Shown: positions 47,721-58,672, counted from the stretch's first letter. The stretch: DNA of 64,000 nt from Oceanicaulis sp. (GCA_040112665.1 CP157796.1:2381501-2445500); one strand, 5' to 3'. Program-made: numbers and translations. Notes: a model not told the origin generated them from the sequence alone.

Positions 47721-48313
47721 GTCTTCTTCGCCCCGATCATCGGCTCCTCGCCCTTCATGAGGCGGCCGATATTGGTGCTGTGCCGCCAGTAGATGAGCGC
47801 GGCGAGAAAGAGCGCGAGCAGGGCGACGTCCTCACGGCCGAACGCCAGGGCGACGAGCGGGGCGAAGGCGGCGGCGACGAGCGCGGAGAGGCTGGAGATG
47901 CGGAACAGAAGCGCCGTTCCGAGCCAGGTGAAGCAGGCCAGAAGCCCAACGGTCCAGGCGGCCGCGAGCAGCACGCCGAGGAAGGTCGCCACGCCCTTGC
48001 CGCCGTTGAACTTCAGCCAGACCGGGAAGCAATGGCCCAGAAAGGCCGCGCCGCCCGCGACGAGCCCGGCCGGGGTGGAAACCAGAAGGCCGAAGATCAG
48101 GCAGACGAAGCCGGCCTTGCCGCTGTCGAGCACGAGCGTGAGCAGGGCGAGATCCTTGCGCCCGGTTCTCAGGACGTTGGTCGCGCCGATATTGCCCGAG
48201 CCGATCTTCCGGACATCGCCCAGCCCGGCGAGCCGGACCAGCACCAGCCCGAACGGAATCGAGCCGAGCAGATAGCCGCCGAGCGCAGCGGCGATGAGAA
48301 GCGGATCGAACAT
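47717..48313 (-). CDS. plsY: Glycerol-3-phosphate acyltransferase PlsY
   Basis: PlsY transfers acyl groups from acyl-phosphate to glycerol-3-phosphate, starting phospholipid synthesis. The protein has 198 residues and about five helices. Conserved loops are YLLGSIPFGLVL, GSGNIGATNVLRTGRK and GHCFPVWLKFNGGKGVATFLG. It starts three bases after the pyrC stop and overlaps dprA at its end, inside a single minus-strand operon. Confidence 0.96.
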   Translation of the reverse strand: MFDPLLIAAALGGYLLGSIPFGLVLVRLAGLGDVRKIGSGNIGATNVLRTGRKDLALLTLVLDSGKAGFVCLIFGLLVSTPAGLVAGGAAFLGHCFPVWLKFNGGKGVATFLGVLLAAAWTVGLLACFTWLGTALLFRISSLSALVAAAFAPLVALAFGREDVALLALFLAALIYWRHSTNIGRLMKGEEPMIGAKKT

Positions 48314-48316
48314 GAG

Positions 48317-49579
48317 TCAGCCCTGAGGTTGATGAATGATCGCGCCTTCGACGATCGTAAGCAAGACCGCGCCGTAAAGTCGGCGGTTCTCGAACGCGCT
48401 GGCGGCGCGGCAGCTGAGCCCCGCCTTGCCGAAGACCACGGGCCGGTCGGGGTCGAAGACGACGAAGTCCGCCGGCGCGCCGGGTTCGAGCCGGCCCTGG
48501 GGCAGGCCCAGAAGATCTGCGGGTCCTGACGTGACCGGGCGCAGCGCGTCGGTCAGCGGCAGGCGGCCGTCCGCGGCGAGCGTGCACAAGGCGGGCAGGA
48601 GCGCTTCGAGATTGGCCGAGCCGGCTTCGGCTTCGGGGAAGGGATGGGCCTTGGCTTCGCCGGTGCTGGCGTGATGGTCGGAGACCACCGCTTCGAACGC
48701 GCCGTCGGCCAGCGCTTCGATGAGGGCGAGCCGGTCGGCCTCGCTTCTGAGCGGCGGGTCGAGGCGGAAGCGCGCGTCGAAGCCGCCCGCGTCCACCTCG
48801 TTGAAGATGAAATGGGTGACCGGTGCGGTGGCCGCGATCTCGAGCCCGCGCGCCCGCGCCGCATCGAGCGCGGCGAGGCCTTCGCTGGTCGTGATCCGGT
48901 CAAAGAGCACGCGCGCGCCGGTCAGCTCGGCCAGCGCCGCGCCGCGCTCGATGGCGAGGCGCTCTCCGGCTGCCGGCCGGGAGGGCAGGCCGAGCCGCAT
49001 GGCGAGATCGCTTTCAGTCGCGCAACTGTTGCGCGCCAGATGCGGTTCCTCGCACCTCAAAGACACCCAGGCGTCGAAGGTCGAGGCGTAGGCGAGCACA
49101 CGGCGGGCCAGCCTGGTGTCGACGATCGGCGCGCCGCCGTCGCCGACCAGCGCCGCGCCCGCGCGCAGCATCAGCCCGATCTCGCCCATCTCTCCGGCGG
49201 CGTCGACGGCGAGCCCTGCGGGCAGAAGCCGCACCGGGCTCGTCAGATCGGCGTTCTCAACGGCCGCGAAGTCCTCGGGCCGGGCGAGACCTGCGCCGCT
49301 GTCGGGCGCGAGCACCAGCGTGCCGACCCCGCCGGCTGCTGCGGCTCTGGCGGTCGCGTCGAGCCCTGAAGCGCCGGACGAGGCCGGTCTCGCGCGGCAT
49401 CTGAGATCGATCAGCGCAGGCGCGAGCGCCGCGCCGGAGAGATCATGAACCTGCTCGCCGCTTTCAGGCGACAGACCTTCGGCGATTTCGACGATCCGGC
49501 CGTCGCGGACGCGAATATCGCCCGGTCCGTCATGATTGGAGGCGGGGTCGATCAGGCGGGCGTTGGTGAAAAGGGTCAT
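48317..49579 (-). CDS. pyrC: Dihydroorotase-like protein lacking metal ligands (PyrC', pseudo-DHOase)
   Basis: The 420-residue amidohydrolase-fold protein follows pyrB with an ATGA overlap. It aligns in outline with class I dihydroorotases: FTNARLIDPASN start, beta-sandwich and barrel, C-terminal GAPADFVVFDPDRPVVF. The HxH metal motif (usually PGFIDxHVH) reads APALIDLRCRA, the later metal-binding His residues around residue 170-230 are replaced (VLFDRITTSEG, APVTHFIF), and the catalytic Asp region reads VVSDHHAS. It is therefore likely inactive and may help assemble aspartate carbamoyltransferase, as known for other PyrC' partners. A working dihydroorotase should be encoded elsewhere. Confidence 0.85.
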   Translation of the reverse strand: MTLFTNARLIDPASNHDGPGDIRVRDGRIVEIAEGLSPESGEQVHDLSGAALAPALIDLRCRARPASSGASGLDATARAAAAGGVGTLVLAPDSGAGLARPEDFAAVENADLTSPVRLLPAGLAVDAAGEMGEIGLMLRAGAALVGDGGAPIVDTRLARRVLAYASTFDAWVSLRCEEPHLARNSCATESDLAMRLGLPSRPAAGERLAIERGAALAELTGARVLFDRITTSEGLAALDAARARGLEIAATAPVTHFIFNEVDAGGFDARFRLDPPLRSEADRLALIEALADGAFEAVVSDHHASTGEAKAHPFPEAEAGSANLEALLPALCTLAADGRLPLTDALRPVTSGPADLLGLPQGRLEPGAPADFVVFDPDRPVVFGKAGLSCRAASAFENRRLYGAVLLTIVEGAIIHQPQG

Positions 49580-50571
49580 CCGCCGTCCCCGGTCCCGTCT
49601 TGCGTGTCGTCTTCCCCGCGCCGGTTCGGGGCGCGGCCGGTGATGAGTTCGAGCACCGCCATGCGCACCGCGACGCCGGCTTCGGCCTGTTCGAGGATCA
49701 CGGCGCGCTCGGGGTCGTCGGCGAGTGCGCCGTCGATCTCCACCCCGCGGTTCATGGGCCCCGGGTGCATGACGAGACAGTCCGGCGCGGCCAGATCCAG
49801 TCTCGCGTGGTTGAGCCCGTACAGCGCAGCGTACTCGCGATCGGACGGGATCAGCCCGCCGCTCATCCGTTCTTTCTGGATCCTCAGCGCCATCACCGCG
49901 TCGCAGCCCTCGATCGCCTCGTCGAGATCGTGGAAGACCTGAACGCCCCAGCGGTCGGCGTCGGCGGGCAGCAGCGTCGCCGGCCCGCACAGCCGTACTT
50001 CGGCGTTCAGAAGATTGAGCAGGGAGACGTTCGAGCGCGCCACCCGGCTGTGCAGGATGTCGCCGATGATGGCGATGCGCTTGCCGCCGACCTCGCCCCA
50101 GCGCCGGGTCAGGGTGAAGGCGTCGAGCAGCGCCTGGGTGGGGTGTTCGTGCGCGCCGTCACCGCCGTTGACGACGCTGGCTCCGGTCACCTGAGCGAAA
50201 TAGTCCGCGGCCCCGGCCGCATGGTGGCGCACGACCAGCACGTCGGGGTTCATGGCGTTGAGATTGAGCGCGGTGTCCGCAAGGCTCTCGCCCTTGGAGA
50301 TCGAGGCCGAGCCGGCGGCGAAATTGATGACGTCCGCGCCCAGCCGCTTGGCGGCGATCTCGAAGCTCGACAGCGTGCGGGTGGAGTTCTCGAAGAACAG
50401 ATTGACGACCGCGATCCCCTCGAGGGTGCGGTCGCGCTCGGCCCGGCTGCGATTGTCGTCGAAATGCACCGAGGCGCGCTCGAAGATCATCGACACGTCG
50501 AGCGGATTGAGCGCGCCCACGCCCAGAAGGCTCCGGTGCGGGAAATCATAGGCGAACCCGGCGCGACTCAT
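49576..50571 (-). CDS. pyrB: Aspartate carbamoyltransferase catalytic subunit
   Basis: This enzyme makes N-carbamoyl-aspartate, the second step of pyrimidine synthesis. The protein has 331 residues. The carbamoyl-phosphate motif FFENSTRTLSSFEIAAKRLG is intact, followed by HHAAGAADYFAQ and NGGDGAHEHPTQALLDAFTL. The C-terminal VMHPGPMNRGVEI completes the signature. Its stop overlaps the pyrC' start by four bases. Two AEC transporter genes and ruvX lie upstream in the same direction. Confidence 0.96.
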   Translation of the reverse strand: MSRAGFAYDFPHRSLLGVGALNPLDVSMIFERASVHFDDNRSRAERDRTLEGIAVVNLFFENSTRTLSSFEIAAKRLGADVINFAAGSASISKGESLADTALNLNAMNPDVLVVRHHAAGAADYFAQVTGASVVNGGDGAHEHPTQALLDAFTLTRRWGEVGGKRIAIIGDILHSRVARSNVSLLNLLNAEVRLCGPATLLPADADRWGVQVFHDLDEAIEGCDAVMALRIQKERMSGGLIPSDREYAALYGLNHARLDLAAPDCLVMHPGPMNRGVEIDGALADDPERAVILEQAEAGVAVRMAVLELITGRAPNRRGEDDTQDGTGDGG

Positions 50572-50631
50572 CGGGACCTCGCTTCGTCTGGCGCGGGGGG
50601 CGGTATAGGCGCGCGCGCCCGCCGCCGCAAG

Positions 50632-51549
50632 CTAGAGCGAAAGCGCGATCGCTGCGGCGACCGGCAGGGCGAGGAGGCTGGTCAGCACGCTGAGGGTCAG
50701 CATGCCGGCGACCAGAGGCGCTTCAGTACGAAAATCAGCCGCGACCGCATAGGTGAAGGCGGCCCCCGGCGCAGCGCCGGCCAGCGCCGCGATGACGCGC
50801 GCCTGATCGTCCAGGCCGATCAGAACCGCGAGCGTGATGAAGATCGCCGGGCCTGCCACGGAGCGCAGCGCCGCCGCCGCCGCGATCGGCGCCAGGCGGC
50901 CCCTCAGCGCGGGCAGGTCGAGCCCTGCGCCCATCGCCAGCAGGATCACCGCCATCGCCCCTGCGCCCAGCATGTCCAGTGGCGCGAGCAGGCCGGGTAC
51001 GGCGTCGAGGACGCCGAAAAGCGAGGCGAGCGCCCCTGCAGCGCAGGCGATCACCACCGGGTCCGCAGCGACACGCCGGAGCGCGCCGCCGGCAGAGCCT
51101 GCGCCGGCGAACGCGAAGGCGGCGACGGCAGCCCCTGCGCCCAGGATGACGCCAGGCGCGACCAGAGCTGCGGCGCGGTCTGCAGCTTCGGGACCCAGAA
51201 GGCGGTCTGCGAGGGCTACGGTTAGGACGAGGTTCCAGAGCATGGCGACTGCGATCAGGGCGGCCGTCTCGCTCCTGCCGGACCGTAGAAGCGTCGATGC
51301 GAGCCAGGCCGCCGTGAACAGCAACGCGCCGCCAGCAAGCGCGACGGCTGCGAGCCCGGCTGCGCCCGGCGCTGTCAGATCGCTGCGGGCGATCAGCGCG
51401 AACAGGAAGGCGGGCAGAAGTATGCGGTGATTGAGCGCGTTGATCCCGCCCCACAGCTCGCGCGGCATCAGACCCGAAGCGCGCACCGCGTACCCCAGCG
51501 CGACCAGCGCGAAGACCGGCGCGAAGGCGGTGAGGATCTCCCCGGTCAT
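50632..51549 (-). CDS. AEC-family transporter (first of tandem pair)
   Basis: This 305-residue membrane protein has about ten helices in two inverted halves. It starts EILTAFAPVFALVALGYAVRASGLM and has the WGGINALNHRILLPAFLFALIARSDL stretch typical of auxin-efflux-carrier (AEC) permeases, and LLAMGAGLDLPAL in the second half. The substrate, probably an organic acid or other small metabolite, is unknown. It overlaps the second AEC gene by four bases. The pair sits upstream of pyrB. Confidence 0.82.
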   Translation of the reverse strand: MTGEILTAFAPVFALVALGYAVRASGLMPRELWGGINALNHRILLPAFLFALIARSDLTAPGAAGLAAVALAGGALLFTAAWLASTLLRSGRSETAALIAVAMLWNLVLTVALADRLLGPEAADRAAALVAPGVILGAGAAVAAFAFAGAGSAGGALRRVAADPVVIACAAGALASLFGVLDAVPGLLAPLDMLGAGAMAVILLAMGAGLDLPALRGRLAPIAAAAALRSVAGPAIFITLAVLIGLDDQARVIAALAGAAPGAAFTYAVAADFRTEAPLVAGMLTLSVLTSLLALPVAAAIALSL

Positions 51550-52463
51550 GCGCTGGCGAACCAGATCCAGAACGGCAGGGCCAGGAAGGCGAGCAGCGTC
51601 GTCGCGGTGACGTGGCCCGCCATGAGCCGGGCGTCCCCGCCCATCTCGCTGGCGAGCACGTAGGACGCCGCCGCGCCTGGAGCCGCGCCGATCGCGGTCA
51701 GAAGCACGAGCGGCATGCCCTGCACGCCGAACGCGACGCCCAGCCCGTAGAAGACGAGCGGGGCGGCGACGAGCTTCAGCGCGACCGACAGGCTGAGAAG
51801 CCCCGGCCGCGCCCTGAGCGCCGAGAAGTCGAGCCCTGCGCCGATGGCCAGCAGAATGAGCGGCAGCGCCGCCCGGCCCGCCAGCGCTGCCGTGTCCGCG
51901 ACAGGGCCGGTCTGGAACAGGTCGAACGCGTTCGCGGCGGCTCCGGCGAGGCAGGCGATGATCAGCGGGTTGGTGACGATGCGGAAGCCGACCTGGCGGA
52001 AATCGGGCTTTTTCTCGCTCACCCCCCAGATCGTCAGCACCGCCACGCACATCACGTTGATGAGCGGCACGGTCGGCGCGAAGACCAGCGCCACGAGCGC
52101 TGCGCCCTCAGCGCCGAACACCGCGCCCGCCAGCGCCAGGAGCACGAAGCCGTTCCAGCGCACCGCGCCCTGAAACAGGCTGGTGTAGGCCGGCCCGTCC
52201 ACGGGAAGCGGTTTGAACAGAAGCGATATCGCGCCCATGGCCAGAAAGGCGAGGGTGACTGCGAGGAGGAACGCGCCGGCTTCGGCGCCTTCGATCTCGG
52301 CGCGGGAAATGGTCGAGAAGAGCAGGGCGGGCAGAAGCGCCTGATAGCTCAGCCGGTTGATGCCCGGCCAGAGCTCCAGCCTGACGAGCTTCGAGCGTCT
52401 GAGCGCCCAGCCCAGCGCGATCACCCCGAAGATCGGGACGAGGGCGACCGCGACCGCGCTCAC
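51546..52463 (-). CDS. AEC-family transporter (second of tandem pair)
   Basis: This 305-residue protein is a paralogue of its downstream neighbour with the same length and helix plan. It begins SAVAVALVPIFGVIALGWALRRSKLVR and has PGINRLSYQALLPALLFSTISR, RWNGFVLLALAG and LLAIGAGLDFSALR. The pair could form a heterodimer or serve two substrates. It overlaps ruvX by four bases, so it is likely cotranscribed with ruvX and pyrB. Confidence 0.82.
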   Translation of the reverse strand: MSAVAVALVPIFGVIALGWALRRSKLVRLELWPGINRLSYQALLPALLFSTISRAEIEGAEAGAFLLAVTLAFLAMGAISLLFKPLPVDGPAYTSLFQGAVRWNGFVLLALAGAVFGAEGAALVALVFAPTVPLINVMCVAVLTIWGVSEKKPDFRQVGFRIVTNPLIIACLAGAAANAFDLFQTGPVADTAALAGRAALPLILLAIGAGLDFSALRARPGLLSLSVALKLVAAPLVFYGLGVAFGVQGMPLVLLTAIGAAPGAAASYVLASEMGGDARLMAGHVTATTLLAFLALPFWIWFASA

Positions 52464-52936
52464 GCCTCGCGCTCGCCCTGTTGCGGCGGGCCTTCGGCGA
52501 TGCGCTGAAGGGCGGCCTCGAGGATGACGGCGGCGGCCTGGGCGTCGACGAAAGCCTTGCGGTCAGAGGGCTTTACGCCGGCCTCGATCAGCTGCTCGGT
52601 CGCTGCGAAGGTGGACAGGCGCTCGTCCTGATAGACCACGGGCAGGTCGCGCAGCCTGAGCAGATTGGTCACGAAGCTGCGCGCGCTCTGCGCCCGGCGA
52701 CCGTCGCCGCCGTCCATGTGCAGCGGCAAGCCCACGACGAGGCCTTTGCAGTCGCGTTCGTCGTAGAGCTTCAGGAGCGCCACGGCGTCCTTCGTGAACT
52801 TCACCCGCTCGATCGTGGTCAGCGGCGAAACGACGGTGCGGTCCGCGTTACAGACCGCCAGACCCAGCGTCTTGTCGCCGGGGTCGACCGCCATCAGCGG
52901 ACCTTTGGGCAGGTGGGCGGGGTGGAGAAAGAGCAT
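52460..52936 (-). CDS. ruvX: Holliday junction resolvase-like protein RuvX (YqgF)
   Basis: This RNase H-fold protein of 158 residues is a putative resolvase and rRNA-processing nuclease. It has LMAVDPGDKTLGLAVCN, GLVVGLPLHMDGGDG, the DERLST motif and a C-terminal DAQAAAVILEAAL. ATG 52936 is chosen over an upstream GTG at 52960 because the family begins just before the AVDPG strand. It heads the minus-strand run and is divergent from gatC over 114 bases. Confidence 0.91.
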   Translation of the reverse strand: MLFLHPAHLPKGPLMAVDPGDKTLGLAVCNADRTVVSPLTTIERVKFTKDAVALLKLYDERDCKGLVVGLPLHMDGGDGRRAQSARSFVTNLLRLRDLPVVYQDERLSTFAATEQLIEAGVKPSDRKAFVDAQAAAVILEAALQRIAEGPPQQGEREA

Positions 52937-53050
52937 GCCCGCCCGTTTACGCCTGCTCACCGGTTTGCGAAAGCCCCGCCGTCTTGCGCCGCAGCACGCG
53001 CGCCGGTATGGCTCGCCGCTGACGAATTTTCCTCTCCTTCGGAGCCCGCC

Positions 53051-53338
53051 ATGTCCGTCACCAAAGACGAGGTGCGCCGCATCGCCAAGCTTGCGCGCAT
53101 CGCCGAGCCCGCCGACCGGCTCGATGCGCTGACCGGCGAACTCAACGGCATTCTCGACTGGGTCGAGATGCTCAATGAAGTCGATGTCGAGGGCGTCGAG
53201 CCGATGACGACCGCCGCGCCGACGAAGCTGCCCTTGCGCGAAGACGCGGTGACCGACGGCGGCAAGCGGGAGGACGTTCTGAAGAACGCCCCGCGCGCCG
53301 AGGAAGGCTTCTTCGTCGTCCCCAAAAGCGTGGAGTGA
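53051..53338 (+). CDS. gatC: Asp/Glu-tRNA amidotransferase subunit C
   Basis: GatC stabilises the GatA-GatB amidotransferase that converts Glu-tRNA-Gln or Asp-tRNA-Asn. The protein has 95 residues. It starts [16 protein letters not shown], has [22 protein letters not shown], and ends with LREDAVTDG and [20 protein letters not shown] lies ten bases before ATG 53051. A long upstream in-frame extension overlaps the ruvX region and is not coding. Confidence 0.96.
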   Translation: MSVTKDEVRRIAKLARIAEPADRLDALTGELNGILDWVEMLNEVDVEGVEPMTTAAPTKLPLREDAVTDGGKREDVLKNAPRAEEGFFVVPKSVE

Positions 53339-53343
53339 GCGCG

Positions 53344-54822
53344 ATGACCGAGTTTTCCAGGCTCACTTTGCATGAGGCGATCGACGGGCTGAAGTCCAGG
53401 GACTTCACCGCGGTCGAGCTCGCCGAGGCCACCGTGTCCGGCGCGGAAGCGATCGCCAAGCCGCTCAACTGCTTCACCGTGATCGACGGGGATCGAGCCG
53501 TGGACATGGCGAAAGCCTCCGATGCGAAGATCGCGCGGGGCGAGGGCGGCCTGCTCGAAGGCGTGCCGATCGCCATCAAGGACCTGTTCGCGGTGAACGG
53601 CGTGGAGACCACAGCCAGCTCGAACATCCTCAGGGGCTTCAAGCCGGCCTACGAATCCACCGTCACCCAGAACCTGTGGGACGCCGGCGCGGTCTTCTTC
53701 GGCAAGACCTCGATGGACGAGTTCGCCATGGGCTCGTCGAACGAGACGGCGAACACCGGTCCCGTGGTGAACCCGTGGAAGGCCAAGGGGTCTGACGAAG
53801 AGCTCGTGCCCGGAGGCTCTTCGGGCGGGTCGGCCGCGGCGCTGGCCGCGGGCGTCAGCTACGGCGCGACGGGCACCGACACCGGCGGCTCGATCCGCCA
53901 GCCGGCCGCGTTCACCGGCCTTGTCGGCGTGAAGCCGACCTATGGCCGCTGCTCGCGCTGGGGCGTGGTCGCGTTCGCAAGCTCGCTCGACCATCCCGGG
54001 CCCTTCGGCAAGACGGTGAAGGATACAGCCCTGCTCACCCAGGTGATGAGCGGTCACGACCCCAAGGACTCCACCTCCTATCCCGGCGAGGTTCCGAACT
54101 GGGTCGAGGCGGTGGGCAAGTCCGTAAAGGGCCTGCGGATCGGCGTTCCGAAGGAGTACCGGCTCGACGGCATGCCCGGCGAGATCGAGACCCTTTGGAG
54201 CCAGGGCGTGGAGTGGCTGAAGGCCGCCGGCTGCGAGATCGTCGACATCTCCCTGCCGATGACGAAATACGCGCTGCCCGCCTACTACATCATCGCCCCG
54301 GCGGAGGCCTCCTCGAACCTCGCCCGCTATGACGGCATGCGCTACGGCGCGCGCGTCGAGGGCGCGGACCTGATCGACACCTATGAGAAGACCCGCGGGG
54401 CGGGATTCGGCAAGGAAGTCCAGCGCCGGGTCCTGATCGGCACCTACGTGCTGAGCGCGGGATATTACGACGCGTACTATCTGCGCGCCCTGAAGGTCCG
54501 CCGGAAGATCCTCGAGGATTTCGAGCAGGCTTTCGAAAAGGTCGACGCCATCCTGACCCCGTCCACGCCGAGCGCGGCGTTCGGGATCGGCTCGAAAGCC
54601 GACGCCAGCCCGATCGAGATGTATCTCAACGACGTCTTCACCGTGACGGCGAACATCGCCGGCATCCCCGCGATCAGCGTGCCTGCGGGCCTGGATTCCC
54701 AGGGGCTGCCGCTGGGCCTGCAGGTCATCACCAGGGCGCTCGACGAAGAGACCATGTTCAAGGTCGGCGCGGCGATCGAGGACGCGGCGGGGTTCGACGC
54801 GCAGCCGGAAAAGTGGTGGTAG
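53344..54822 (+). CDS. gatA: Asp/Glu-tRNA amidotransferase subunit A
   Basis: This amidase releases ammonia from glutamine for tRNA-dependent amidation. It has 492 residues of the amidase-signature family. The Ser-Ser-Lys triad is visible: Lys79 in [12 protein letters not shown], Ser159 in [15 protein letters not shown] and Ser183 in [19 protein letters not shown] 53344 has GGAG (53331-53334) at good distance; a GTG at 53335 overlapping the gatC stop has none. gatB is not adjacent in the window. Confidence 0.96.
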   Translation: MTEFSRLTLHEAIDGLKSRDFTAVELAEATVSGAEAIAKPLNCFTVIDGDRAVDMAKASDAKIARGEGGLLEGVPIAIKDLFAVNGVETTASSNILRGFKPAYESTVTQNLWDAGAVFFGKTSMDEFAMGSSNETANTGPVVNPWKAKGSDEELVPGGSSGGSAAALAAGVSYGATGTDTGGSIRQPAAFTGLVGVKPTYGRCSRWGVVAFASSLDHPGPFGKTVKDTALLTQVMSGHDPKDSTSYPGEVPNWVEAVGKSVKGLRIGVPKEYRLDGMPGEIETLWSQGVEWLKAAGCEIVDISLPMTKYALPAYYIIAPAEASSNLARYDGMRYGARVEGADLIDTYEKTRGAGFGKEVQRRVLIGTYVLSAGYYDAYYLRALKVRRKILEDFEQAFEKVDAILTPSTPSAAFGIGSKADASPIEMYLNDVFTVTANIAGIPAISVPAGLDSQGLPLGLQVITRALDEETMFKVGAAIEDAAGFDAQPEKWW

Positions 54823-54907
54823 GCTGAGGTGAGGCGAAGCCTGGTGGATGCAGGCTCGCGGTCTTTTCCCTCACCACAAGGGGACGGGAAGAGCGTTTGG
54901 TGCTTTC

Positions 54908-55120
54908 ATGAAACTCCCCCGCATCCTCATACCCGCCTTCGGGCTTGTTGCGATCGCTGGCGCGGCGCTGGCCTCGGGCCGGTTCGGCGAGGGCGGGCTT
55001 CAGCTCGCGATCGGGATCACGCTCCTGGTGACCGGCGCGCTGGGCGTTCTGAACACCATCTTCTTCACCCGCCTCAAGGCGAGCCTCGACAGGATGGTCG
55101 AGGAGCGGAAGGGCGAGTAG
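54908..55120 (+). CDS. Small two-helix membrane protein
   Basis: Unknown family, 70 residues. Two helices are predicted: about 5-22 (ILIPAFGLVAIAGAAL) and about 32-52 (LAIGITLLVTGALGVLNTIFF), with a short basic/acidic tail ARLKASLDRMVEERKGE-like at the end. The ATG at 54908 is chosen because the upstream codons are polar and include no ribosome site. It lies 85 bases after gatA and starts a series of three small membrane genes. Confidence 0.55.
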   Translation: MKLPRILIPAFGLVAIAGAALASGRFGEGGLQLAIGITLLVTGALGVLNTIFFTRLKASLDRMVEERKGE

Positions 55121-55167
55121 ACGCTTGCGCCGCGCGGCGGATCGATCAATTCTCCTTTCAGGAGAAA

Positions 55168-55380
55168 ATGATTGTGCTCGGACACCATATTCAACTCGGG
55201 CGAGACGCGCTCCACACCCTGTCTATTGGCGCGGCAGGATACGCCTTGTTCGGCGGAGCTGACCTCGCCGTCTCTACCGCCTATATTGGTGTGGCTGCAG
55301 CGTTGCATTTCGCAGCGCACGGGCTGATCGGTCTTGGCCGCGCTTTGGAGGGCGCCTCCGATGGACGCGAACGCGATTGA
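55168..55380 (+). CDS. Small hydrophobic protein (70 aa)
   Basis: Unknown family. The frame begins at ATG 55168 right after AGGAGAAA, a strong ribosome site although close. The product begins MIVLGHHIQLGRDALHTL and has two hydrophobic stretches (IGAAGYALFGGADLAVSTAYIG in part, then VAAALHFAAHGLIGLG), ending in a charged tail. The nearby codons are slightly more AT-rich than the window. Its end overlaps the next small frame by 20 bases. A transcribed pair of small membrane proteins is an inference. Confidence 0.5.
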   Translation: MIVLGHHIQLGRDALHTLSIGAAGYALFGGADLAVSTAYIGVAAALHFAAHGLIGLGRALEGASDGRERD

Positions 55381-55495
55381 ATGGATCATGGCGTTCACGC
55401 TGATGGGCGTGGCGGTCGGTGTGATCGCCGTCTACGCCGTGTCGGTCCGACGCCAGCGCGATGCGCTCGAACGCAGGCGCGGCGACCGGGACTGA
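55361..55495 (+). CDS. Tiny single-span membrane protein (44 aa)
   Basis: The 44-residue frame starts at ATG 55361 inside the end of the previous gene, with GGAGG about ten bases upstream. It encodes DANAIEWIMAFTLMGVAVGV and continues to one hydrophobic helix (to about residue 28), then a strongly basic tail rich in Arg. Overlap and spacing suggest translational coupling with the 55168 gene. No homologue is recognised. Confidence 0.45.
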   Translation: MDANAIEWIMAFTLMGVAVGVIAVYAVSVRRQRDALERRRGDRD

Positions 55496-55552
55496 CCCCC
55501 TCGACATCGCCTGCTACCCGCGCCACGCTTCGCTCAGCGAACGGAGCGAGCC

Positions 55553-57969
<2,417 letters not shown>

Positions 57970-58003
57970 GGGGCAGACCTCCCACAAGTCACGATCCGTC
58001 GCG

Positions 58004-58160
58004 CACCCCACCCCGACCCTCCCCTCAAGGGGAGGGAGGGAGGACGGTTCGGTGCAAGATAAAATCCGACCGCCTGGCCCGGCTTATCGATCGTGCTGTC
58101 AGTCACCGCGCCTCCACGACACTCCCTCCCCCCCCCTTGGGGGAGGGTCGGGGTGGGGGA
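58004..58160. repeat. GC-rich palindromic repeat element between eno and ftsB
   Basis: The element is about 157 bp. Its left arm CACCCCACCCCGACCCTCCC plus TCAAGGGGAGGGAGGG (58004-58040) and right arm CTCCCTCCCC...GGGAGGGTCGGGGTGGGG (58122-58158) form a long inverted repeat with internal stems (CCCTCCCCTCAAGGGGAGGG; CCCCCCTTGGGGGAGGG). The left arm is nearly identical to that in pdhC (63134-63171). It lies 34 bases after the eno stop. Confidence 0.82.
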
Positions 58161-58360
58161 GGCCTTGCAATCGGGCGAGACCTTGGGCGCTAGCGCTCGT
58201 TCGGAGGGCGTCCGCCCGGTCAATCGGAGCGCCGCTGTAGCGCCGAATCATCGCGATATTCGCGCGGGACTCGATTCGCTCTAACGCTTCCTTTACCGCG
58301 CCGGGCCTAAGGTCTCCCCACGAACGATCCGCAAAAGGCGGGCGGTGGATGGAGACGGGC
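58161..58360. promoter_or_regulatory. ftsB upstream region with adjacent GANTC sites
   Basis: The rest of the 391-base gap between eno and ftsB holds no credible gene. It carries GACTC (58268-58272) immediately followed by GATTC (58273-58277), two target sites for CcrM-type methylation about 84-93 bases before the ftsB start. TTCCTTTACC and a GGGCCTAAGG stretch could be part of a promoter but I cannot assign boxes. Confidence 0.35.
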
Positions 58361-58672
58361 ATGAACGCGCTGAAGCGGTTCATTCCCCTTGTGGGGTTTC
58401 TTCTGGTGATCGCCTTTCTGGGCGCTCACGCCCTGACCGGCGAGCAGGGCCTGCGCAACCGCATGGCCCTGGACGCCGATCTGGCGGCGAGCCGCGCCGA
58501 GCTCGAGCGCTTGCGCGGCGTGCGCCTGCAGATGGAAGACCGCGTGGCCCGGCTCGACGAAAACGGCGAGGGCGTGGACGTCGATTACCTCGAAGAGCGC
58601 GCCCGCGCCGTGCTGCGCTTCGCCCATCCCGATGAAATCGTGGTGACGATCGACCGCTCCGGCGCGCGCTGA
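58361..58672 (+). CDS. ftsB: Septum formation initiator FtsB/DivIC
   Basis: FtsB links FtsQ and FtsL in the division machine. The 103-residue protein has one N-terminal helix (about 4-24, FIPLVGFLLVIAFLGAHAL). A periplasmic coiled coil follows (DLAASRAELERLRGVRLQME), then the conserved LEERARAVLRFAHPDEIVV end. GGAG six bases upstream supports ATG 58361 over 58349. The eno-ftsB-pdhA order is standard in alphaproteobacteria. Division-linked regulation may involve the GANTC pair upstream. Confidence 0.9.
   Translation: MNALKRFIPLVGFLLVIAFLGAHALTGEQGLRNRMALDADLAASRAELERLRGVRLQMEDRVARLDENGEGVDVDYLEERARAVLRFAHPDEIVVTIDRSGAR

Noticed and set aside
58093..58284. 63-codon frame between eno and ftsB
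   Set aside because: Half of it is palindromic repeat; no ribosome site and no plausible protein pattern.
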